From: Calliopsis andreniformis
Lineage: Eukaryota > Arthropoda > Insecta > Hymenoptera > Andrenidae
Reading direction: 5' to 3'
NCBI RefSeq assembly: GCF_051401765.1
Contig: NW_027480449.1
Span: 3,968,001 to 4,032,000, forward strand
Length of the DNA stretch: 64,000 nucleotides
In this document: piece after piece, positions 52,628 to 63,500 of the stretch
How positions within the stretch are numbered: position 1 is the first letter of the stretch
How the letters are laid out: each line of letters begins with the position of its first letter
Made by a program: the position numbers and the translations under genes
The notes under the pieces: model-generated
Database searches by the model: none
Seen by the model: the letters and a program-made list of their open reading frames with translations, nothing else
What the model was told of the DNA's origin: nothing

Positions 52628-54470
52628 AGGATTGAGAATTGAAGATTGAGAATTGAGGATTGAAGATTGAGGATTGAGGATTGAGGATTGAGGATTGAGG
52701 ATTCAGGATTGACGATTGAGGATTGCGGATTGAAGATTCAGGATTGAGGACTGAGGATTAAAAGTTGAGTGTTGAGGATTGTAGATTGAGGATTGATGAT
52801 TGAGGATAGAGGATTGAGGATTGAGGATTGAGGATTGAGTATTGAAGATTGAGGATTGATGATTGAGTATTGAGGATTGAGGATTGAGGATTGAGTATTG
52901 GGGATTGAGGATTGAAGATTGAGGATTGAGGATTGAGGATTAATGATTGAGTATTGAGGATTGAAGATTGAGGATTGAGTATTGAGGATCGAGGATTGAG
53001 AATGAGGGCTGAGGGTTGAGGATTGAGGTTTGAGGATTGAGGACTGAGGATTGAGGATTGATGATTGAGTATTGAGGATTGAAGAATGAGGATAGAGGAT
53101 TGAGGATTGAGGATTGAGGATTGAGGATTGAGGATTGAAAATTGAGGACTGGGGACTGAGTGTTGAGGGTTGAGTGATGAGTATTGGTGTTTGTGGATAG
53201 AGATTTAAAGATTGCAGATTGAGTATTGAGTATTGAAAACTGTGAATTGAAGATATTCTATTGAGGATTGAGAATTGACAACTGATTGTTGAGGACTGAG
53301 GTCTGAAGATTGAGGATTCAGGATTGAGGATACAGGATTGAGGATTGAGGATTGAGGATTGAGGATAGAGGATTGAGGATTGAGGATTGAGGATTGAGCA
53401 TTGAGGATTGAGGATTGAAGATTGAGGATTGGGTATTGCGGATTGAACATTGAGGATTGAGGATTGAGGATTGAGGACTGAAAATTGAATATTGATGATT
53501 GAAGATTGATGATTGAGGATTGAGGGTTGTGGATTGAGGACGAGGACTGAGGGTTGAGTATTGATGTCTGAGGTCTGAGGATTGAGGATTGAGGATTGAG
53601 AATTGAGGATTGAGGATTGAGGTTTGAGGATTGAAGATTGAGTATTGAGGGTTGAAGATTGAGGATTGAGGATTGAGGATTGAGGATTGAGGATAGAAGA
53701 TTGACGATTGAAGATTGAGGATTGGGGACTCAGCGTTGATGGTTGAGTGATGAGAATTGATGTTTGTGGATAGAGATTTGAAGATTGCAGATTGGGTATT
53801 GAGTATTGACAACTGTGAATTGAGGATATTCTCTTGGGGATTGAGGATTGACAACTGATTGTTGAGGACTGAGGGCTGAAGATTGAGGATTCAGGATTGA
53901 GGATTCAGAATTGTGGTTTGAGGACTGAGGATTGAAGATTGAAGATTGAGTATTGAGGGTTGAGGATTGAGGACTGAGGATTGAGGATTGAGGATTGAGG
54001 ACTGAAGATTGAATATTGATGATTGAAGATTGATGATTGAGGATTGAGTGTTGTGGATTGAGGACGAGGACTGGGGGTTGAGTATTGATGTCTGAGGTCT
54101 GAGGATTGAGGATTGAGGATTGAGAATTGAGGATTGAGGATTGAGGATTGAAGATTAAGGATTGGGTATTGAGGATTCAAGATTGAGAATTGAGGATTGA
54201 GGATTGAACGTTGAGGACTGAGTGTTGAGGGTTGAGTGATGAGAATTGATGTTTGTGGATAGATATTTGAAGATTGCAGATTGGGTATTGAGTATCGAAA
54301 ACTGTGAATTGAGGATATTCTATTGGGGATTGAGGATTGACAACTGATTGTTGAGGACTGAGGGCTGAATATTGAGGATTCAGGATTGAGGATTCAGAAT
54401 TGTGGTTTGAGGACTGAGGATTGAAGGTTGAAGATTGAGTATTGAGGATTGAAGAACGAGCATTGAGGAT
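51434..54470 (+). repeat. 3,037-bp tandem duplication, copy 1 (S2 only)
   Basis: Corresponds to S1 11,344-14,379. I count eight hexamers within one period (about 51830, 51955, 52136, 52256, 52275, 53002, 53538, 54061), giving 7 x 435 - 8 = 3037. It ends near 54,470, where a GCATTGA, GGATTGA pair runs directly into AAATTGA and AGATTGG, a junction absent from S1. Confidence 0.85.
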
Positions 54471-57400
54471 TGAAAATTGAAGATTGGGGACTGAGTGTTG
54501 AGGGTTGAGTGATGAGAACTGGTGTTTGTGGATAGAGATTCAAAGATTGCAGATTGAGTATTGAGTATTGAAAACTGTGAATTGATGATATTCTATTGAG
54601 GATTGAGAATTGACAACAGATTGTTGAGGACTGAGGTCTGAAGATTGAGGATTCAGGATTGAGGTTTCAGGATTGAGGTTTGAGGACTGAGGATTGAGGA
54701 TTGGGGATTGAGGATTGAGGATTGAGGATTGAAGAAAGAGGATTGGGTATTGCGGATTGAACATTGAGGATTGGGGATTGAGGATTGAGGATTGAGGATT
54801 GAGGACTGAAGATTGAATATTGATGATTGATAATTGAGGATTGAGGATTGATGGTTGTGGATTGAGGACGAGGACTGAGGGTTGAGTATTCATGTTTGAG
54901 GTCCGAGCATTGAGGATTTAGGATTGAGGATTGAAGATTGAATATTGATGATTGATAATTGAGGATTGAGGATTGATGGTTGTGGATTGAGGACGAGGAC
55001 TGAGGGTTGAGTATTCATGTTTGAGGTCCGAGCATTGAGGATTGAGGATTGAGGATTGAGGATTGAGGATTGAGGATTGAGGATTGAAGATTGAGGATTG
55101 GGTATTGAGGATTGAAGAATGAGGATTGAGGATTGAGGATTGAGGCCTGAGGATTGAGAATTGGGAACTGAGGATGAGGACTGAGGGCTGAGGGTTGAGG
55201 TTTGAGGAATGAGGATTGGGGGTTGAGGATTGAGGATTGAGGATTGAGGATTGAAGACTGAATATTGATGATTGAAGATTGACGATTGAGGATTAGGGTT
55301 GTGGATTGAGGACGAGGACTGAGGGTTGGGTATTGATGTTTGAGGTATGAGGATTGAGGACTGAGGATTGAGAATTGAGGATTGAGGATTGAGGATTGAA
55401 GATTGAGGATTGGGTATTGAGGATTGAAGAATGAGGATTGAGGATTGAGGATTGAGGATTGAGGATTGAAGATTGAGTATTGAGGATTGAAGATTGATGA
55501 TTGTGGATTGAGGATTGAGGATTGAGTATTGAAGATTGAGGATTGGGGATTGAGGATTGACGATTGAGGATTGAGCATTGAGGATTGAGAATTGAGGATT
55601 GAGGATTGAAGATTGAGGATTGGGTATTGAGGATTGAAGAATGAGAACTGAGGATTGAGGATTGAGGATTGAGAATTGAAGATTGAGAATTGAGGATTGA
55701 AGATTGAGGATTGAGGATTGAGGATTGAGGATTGAGGATTCAGGATTGACGATTGAGGATTGCGGATTGAAGATTCAGGATTGAGGACTGAGGATTAAAA
55801 GTTGAGTGTTGAGGATTGTAGATTGAGGATTGATGATTGAGGATAGAGGATTGAGGATTGAGGATTGAGGATTGAGTATTGAAGATTGAGGATTGATGAT
55901 TGAGTATTGAGGATTGAGGATTGAGGATTGAGTATTGGGGATTGAGGATTGAAGATTGAGGATTGAGGATTGAGGATTAATGATTGAGTATTGAGGATTG
56001 AAGATTGAGGATTGAGTATTGAGGATCGAGGATTGAGAATGAGGGCTGAGGGTTGAGGATTGAGGTTTGAGGATTGAGGACTGAGGATTGAGGATTGATG
56101 ATTGAGTATTGAGGATTGAAGAATGAGGATAGAGGATTGAGGATTGAGGATTGAGGATTGAGGATTGAGGATTGAAAATTGAGGACTGGGGACTGAGTGT
56201 TGAGGGTTGAGTGATGAGTATTGGTGTTTGTGGATAGAGATTTAAAGATTGCAGATTGAGTATTGAGTATTGAAAACTGTGAATTGAAGATATTCTATTG
56301 AGGATTGAGAATTGACAACTGATTGTTGAGGACTGAGGTCTGAAGATTGAGGATTCAGGATTGAGGATACAGGATTGAGGATTGAGGATTGAGGATTGAG
56401 GATAGAGGATTGAGGATTGAGGATTGAGGATTGAGCATTGAGGATTGAGGATTGAAGATTGAGGATTGGGTATTGCGGATTGAACATTGAGGATTGAGGA
56501 TTGAGGATTGAGGACTGAAAATTGAATATTGATGATTGAAGATTGATGATTGAGGATTGAGGGTTGTGGATTGAGGACGAGGACTGAGGGTTGAGTATTG
56601 ATGTCTGAGGTCTGAGGATTGAGGATTGAGGATTGAGAATTGAGGATTGAGGATTGAGGTTTGAGGATTGAAGATTGAGTATTGAGGGTTGAAGATTGAG
56701 GATTGAGGATTGAGGATTGAGGATTGAGGATAGAAGATTGACGATTGAAGATTGAGGATTGGGGACTCAGCGTTGATGGTTGAGTGATGAGAATTGATGT
56801 TTGTGGATAGAGATTTGAAGATTGCAGATTGGGTATTGAGTATTGACAACTGTGAATTGAGGATATTCTCTTGGGGATTGAGGATTGACAACTGATTGTT
56901 GAGGACTGAGGGCTGAAGATTGAGGATTCAGGATTGAGGATTCAGAATTGTGGTTTGAGGACTGAGGATTGAAGATTGAAGATTGAGTATTGAGGGTTGA
57001 GGATTGAGGACTGAGGATTGAGGATTGAGGATTGAGGACTGAAGATTGAATATTGATGATTGAAGATTGATGATTGAGGATTGAGTGTTGTGGATTGAGG
57101 ACGAGGACTGGGGGTTGAGTATTGATGTCTGAGGTCTGAGGATTGAGGATTGAGGATTGAGAATTGAGGATTGAGGATTGAGGATTGAAGATTAAGGATT
57201 GGGTATTGAGGATTCAAGATTGAGAATTGAGGATTGAGGATTGAACGTTGAGGACTGAGTGTTGAGGGTTGAGTGATGAGAATTGATGTTTGTGGATAGA
57301 TATTTGAAGATTGCAGATTGGGTATTGAGTATCGAAAACTGTGAATTGAGGATATTCTATTGGGGATTGAGGATTGACAACTGATTGTTGAGGACTGAGG

Positions 57401-57507
57401 GCTGAATATTGAGGATTCAGGATTGAGGATTCAGAATTGTGGTTTGAGGACTGAGGATTGAAGGTTGAAGATTGAGTATTGAGGATTGAAGAACGAGCAT
57501 TGAGGAT
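54471..57507 (+). repeat. 3,037-bp tandem duplication, copy 2 (S2 only)
   Basis: Repeats 51,434-54,470 at +3037 with almost no change seen. Its right end rejoins the S1 order, and 57,508 aligns to 14,380 (+43,128). Cassette A occurs at about 54570, 56271, 56846 and 57336. Confidence 0.87.
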
Positions 57508-60500
57508 TGAGGATTGAGGATTGAGGATTGAAGATTGAGGATTGAGGATTGAGGTTTGAGGATTGAAGATTGAGTATTGAGGGTTGAAGGTTGATGATTG
57601 AGGATTGAGTGTTGTGGATTGAGGACGAGGACTGAGGGTTGAGTGTTGATGTTTGAGGTCTGAGGAGTGAGGATTGAGGATTGAGAATAGAGGATTGAGG
57701 ATGGAGGATTGAAGATTGAGGGTTTGTTGTTGAGGATTGAAGAATGAGAATTGAGGATTGAGGATTGAGGATTGAGGATTGAAGATTGAGTATTGAGGAT
57801 TGAAGATTGAGGATTGAGGATTGGGGATTGAGGATTGAGGATTGAGGATTGAGGATTGAGGATTGACAACTGATTGTTGAGGACTGCGGGCTGAAGATTG
57901 AGGATTCAGGATTGAGGATTCAGAATTGAGGTTTGACGACTGAGGATTGAGGATTGAGGATTGAAGATTGAATATTGATGATTGAACATTGAGGATTGAG
58001 GATTGAGGGTTGTGTATTGAGGACGAGGACTGAGGGTTGGGTATTGATGTTTGAGGTCTGAGGATTGAGGATTGAGGATTGAGGACTGAGGATTGAGGAT
58101 TAAGTACTGAAGATTGAGTATTGATGACTGAGGATTGAGGATTGAGGATTGTGGATTGAGGATTGAGGATTGAGGATTGAAGATTGAGTATTGAGTATTG
58201 AAGATTGAGGATTGAGTATTGAGGATCGAGGATTGAGAATGAGGGCTGAGGGTTGAGGATTGAGGTTTGAGGATTGAGGACTGAGGATTGAGGACTGATG
58301 ATTGAGTATTCAGGATTGAAGAATGAGGATTGAGGATTGAGGATTGAGGATTGGGGATTGAGGATTGAGGATTGAAAATTGAGGACTGGGGACTGAGTGT
58401 TGAGGGTTGAGTGATGAGTATTGGTGTTTGTGGATAGAGATTTAAAGATTGCAGATTGAGTATTGAGTATTGAAAGCTGTGAATTGATGATACTCTATTG
58501 AGGATTGAGAATTGACAACTGATTGTTGAGGACTGAGGTCTGAAGATTGAGGATTCAGGATTGAGGATCCAGGATTGAGGATTGAGGACTGAGGATTGAG
58601 GATAGAGGATTGAGGATTGAGGATTGAGGATTGAGCATTGAGGATTGAGGATTGAAGATTGAGTATTGGGTATTGCGGATTGAACATTGAGGATTGAGGA
58701 TCGAGGATTGAGGACTGAAGATTGAATATTGATGATTGAAGATTGATGATTGAGGATTGAGGGTTGTGGATTGAGGACGAGGACTGAGGGTTGAGTATTG
58801 ATGTCTGAGGTCTGAGGATTGAGGATTGAGGATTGAGAATTGAGGATTGAGGATTGAGGATTGAAGATTGAGGATTGGGTATTGAGGATTGAGGATTGAG
58901 AATTGATGATTGAGGATTGAACATTGAGGACTGAGTGTTGAGGGTTGAGTGATGAGAATTGATGTTTGTGGATAGAGATTTGAAGATTGCAGATTGGGTA
59001 TTGAGTATCGAAAACTGTGAATTGAGGATATTCTATTGGAGATTGAGGATTGACAACTGATTGTTGAGGACTGAGGGCTGAATATTGAGGATTCAGGATT
59101 GAGGATTCAGAATTGTGGTTTGAGGACTGAGGATTGAAGGTTGAAGATTGAGTATTGAGGATTGAAGAATGAGCATTGAGGATTGAGGACTGAGGATTGA
59201 GGATTGAAGATTGAGGATTGAGGATTGAGGTTTGAGGATTGAAGATTGAGTATTGAGGGTTGAAGATTGAAGATTGAGTATTGAGGATTGAAGATTGAGG
59301 ATTGAGGATTGAGGATTGAGGATTGAAGATTGAGTATTGAGGATTGAAGATTGAGGATTGAGGATTGAGGATTGAGGATTGAGGATTGAAAATTGAAGAT
59401 TGGGGACTGAGTGTTGAGGGTTGAGTGATGAGAATTGGTGTTTGTGGATAGAGATTCAAAGATTGCAGATTGAGTATTGAGTATTGAAAACTGTGAATTG
59501 ATGATATTCTATTGAGGATTGAGAATTGACAACTGATTGTTGAGGACTGAGGTCTGAAGGTTGAGGATTCAGGATTGAGGTTTCAGGATTGAGGTTTGAG
59601 GACTGAGGATTGAGGATTGAGGATTGAGGATTGAGGATTGAGGATTGAAGAAAGAGGATTGGGTATTGCGGATTGAACATTGAGGATTGGGGATTGAGGA
59701 TTGAGGATTGAGGATTGAGGACTGAAGATTGAATATTGATGATTGATAATTGAGGATTGAGGATTGATGGTTGTGGATTGAGGACGAGGACTGAGGGTTG
59801 AGTATTCATGCTTGAGGACCGAGCATTGAGGATTTAGGATTGAGGATTGAGGATTGAAGATTGAATATTGATGATTGATAATTGAGGATTGAGGATTGAT
59901 GGTTGTGGATTGAGGACGAGGACTGAGGGTTGAGTATTCATGTTTGAGGTCCGAGCATTGAGGATTGAGGATTGAGGATTGAGGATTGAGGATTGAGGAT
60001 TGAGGATTGAAGATTGAGGATTGGGTATTGAGGATTGAAGAATGAGGATTGAGGATTGAGGATTGAGGCCTGAGGATTGAGAATTGGGAACTGAGGATGA
60101 GGACTGAGGGCTGAGGGTTGAGGTTTGAGGAATGAGGATTGGGGGTTGAGGATTGAGGATTGAGGATTGAGGATTGAAGATTGAATATTGATGATTGAAG
60201 ATTGACGATTGAGGATTAGGGTTGTGGATTGAGGACGAGGACTGAGGGTTGGGTATTGATGTTTGAGGTATGAGGATTGAGGACTGAGGATTGAGAATTG
60301 AGGATTGAGGATTGAGGATTGAAGATTGAGGATTGGGTATTGAGGATTGAAGAATGAGGATTGAGGATTGACGATTGAGGATTGAGGATTGAAGATTGAG
60401 TATTGAGGATTGAAGATTGATGATTGTGGATTGAGGATTGAGGATTGAGTATAGAAGATTGAGGATTGGGGATTGAGGATTGACGATTGAGGATTGAGCA

Positions 60501-63500
60501 TTGAGGATTGAGAATTGAGGATTGAGGATTGAAGATTGAGTATTGAGGATTGAAGATTGAGAGTTGAGGATTGAGGATTGAAGATTGAATATTGATGATT
60601 GAAGGTTGAGGATTGAGGATTGAGGGTTGTGGATTCAGGACGAGGACTGAGGGTTGAGTATTGATGTTTGAGGCCTGAGGATTGAGGATAGAGGATTGAG
60701 AATTGAGGATTGAGGATTGAGGATTGAAGATTGAGGATTGGGTATTGAGGATTGAAGAATGAGAACTGAGGATTGAGGATTGAGGATTGAGAATTGAAGA
60801 TTGAGTATTGAGGATTGAAGATTGAGGATTGAGGATTGAGGATTGAGGATTGAGGATTGAGGATTGACGATTGAGGATTGCGGATTGAAGATTGAGGATT
60901 GAGGACTGAGGATTAAAGGTTGAGTGTTGAGGATTGTAGATTGAGGATTGATGATTGAGGGTAGAGGATTGAGGATTGAGGATTGAGGATTGAGTATTGA
61001 AGATTGAGGATTGATGATTGAGGATTGAGGATTGAGGATTGAGGATTGAGTATTAGGGATTGAGGATTGAAGATTGAGGATTGAGGATTGAGGATTAATG
61101 ATTGAGTATTGAGGATTGAAGATTGAGGATTGAGTATTGAGGATCGAGGATTGAGAATGAGGGCTGAGGGTTGAGGATTGAGGTTTGAGGATTGAGGACT
61201 GAGGATTGTGGATTGATGATTGAGTATTGAGGATTGAAGAATGAGGATTGAGGATTGAGGATTGAGGATTGAGGATTGAGGATTGAGGATTGAAAATTGA
61301 GGACTGGGGACTGAGTGTTGAGGGTTGAGTGATGAGTATTGGTGTTTGTGGATAGAGATTTAAAGTTTGTAGATTGAGTATTGAGTATTGAAAACTGTGA
61401 ATTGAAGATATTCTATTGAGGATTGAGAATTGACAACTGATTGTTGAGGACTGAGGTCTGAAGATTGAGGATTCAGGATTGAGGATACAGGATTGAGGAT
61501 TGAGGATTGAGGATTGAGGATAGAGGATTGAGGATTGAGGATTGAGGATTGAGCATTGAGGATTGAGGATTGAAGATTGAGGATTGGGTATTGCGGATTG
61601 AACATTGAGGATTGAGGATTGAGGATTGAGGACTGAAGATTGAATATTGATGATTGAAGATTGATGATTGAGGATTGAGGGTTGTGGATTGAGGACGAGG
61701 ACTGAGGGTTGAGTATTGATGTCTGAGGTCTGAGGATTGAGGATTGAGGATTGAGAATTGAGGATTGAGGATTGAGGTTTGAGGATTGAAGATTGAGTAT
61801 TGAGGGTTGAAAATTGAGGATTGAGGATTGAGGATTGAGGATTGAGGATAGAAGATTGACGATTGAAGATTGAGGATTGGGGACTCAGCGTTGATGGTTG
61901 AGTGATGAGAATTGATGTTTGTGGATAGAGATTTGAAGATTGCAGATTGGGTATTGAGTATTGAAAACTGTGAATTGAGGATATTCTATTGCGGATTGAG
62001 GATTGACAACTGATTGTTGAGGACTGAGGGCTGAAGATTGAGGATTCAGGATTGAGGATTCAGAATTGTGGTTTGAGGACTGAGGATTGAAGATTGAAGA
62101 TTGAGTATTGAGGGTTGAGGATTGAGGATTGAGGATTGAGGATTGAGGATGAGGGCTGAGGGTTGAAGGTTGAGGTTTGAGGACTCAGGACTGAGGATTG
62201 AGGATTGAGAATTGAGGATTGAGGATTGAGGATTGAAGATTGAGGATAGGGTATTGAGGATTGAAGAATGCGGATGGAGGATGGGCGATTGAGGATTGAG
62301 GATTGAAGATTGAGGATTGAGGATTGGGGATTGAGGATTGAGAATTGAGGATCGAGGATTGAGAATGAGGGCTGAGGGTTGAGGATTGAGGTTTGAGGAT
62401 TGAGGACTGAGGATTGAGGATTGATGATTGAGTATAGAGGATTGAAGATTGAAGATTGAGGATTGGGTATTGCGGATTGAACATTGAGGATTGAGGATTG
62501 AGGATTGAGGACTGAAGATTGAATATTGATGATTGAAGATTGATGGTTGAGGATTGAGTGTTGTGGATTGAGGACGAGGACTGGGGGTTGAGTATTGATG
62601 TCTGAGGTCTGAGGATTGAGGATTGAGGATTGAGGATTGAGAATTGAGGATTGAGGATTGAGGATTGAAGATTAAGGATTGGGTATTGAGGATTCAAGAT
62701 TGAGAATTGAGGATTGAGGATTGAACGTTGAGGACTGAGTGTTGAGGGTTGAGTGATGAGAGTTGATGTTTGTGGATAGATATTTGAAGATTGCAGATTG
62801 GGTATTGAGTATCGAAAACTGTGAATTGAGGATATTCTGTTGGGGATTGAGGATTGACAACTGATTGTTGAGGACTGAGGGCTGAATATTGAGGATTCAG
62901 GATTGAGGATTCAGAATTGTGGTTTGAGGACTGAGGATTGAAGGTTGAGGATTGAGTATTGAGGATTGAAGAACGAGCATTGAGGATTGAGGATTGAGGA
63001 TTGAGGCTTGAAGATTGAGGATTGAGGATTGAGGTTTGAGGATTGAAGATTGAGTATTGAGGGTTGAAGATTGATGATTGAGGATTGAGGGTTGTGGATT
63101 GAGGACGAGGACTGAGGGTTGAGTGTTGATGTTTGAGGTCTGAGGATTGAGGATTGAGAATTGAGGATTGAGGATTGAGGACGACGACTGAGGGTTGAGT
63201 ATTGATGTTTGAGGTCTGAGGATTGAGGATTGAGGATTGAGGATCGAGTATTGAAGATTGAGGATTGGGGACTGAGTGTTGAGGGTTGAGTGATGAGAAT
63301 TGATGTTTGTGGATAGAGATTTAAAGATTGCAGATTGAGTATTGAGTATTGAAAACTGTGAATGGATGATATTCTACTGAGGATTGAGAATTGACAACTG
63401 ATTGTTGAGGACTGAGGTCTGAAGATTGAGGATTCAGGATTGAGGATTCAGGATTGAGGTTTGAGGACTGAGCATTGAGGATTGTGGATTGAGGATTGAG

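Noticed and set aside
330..62860. Many - strand open reading frames (62-517 codons) as protein-coding genes
   Set aside because: All encode the SILNPQS repeat, overlap each other in different frames of the same strand, begin at chance ATGs and change length with repeat copy number. A stop-free 7-base repeat explains them fully.
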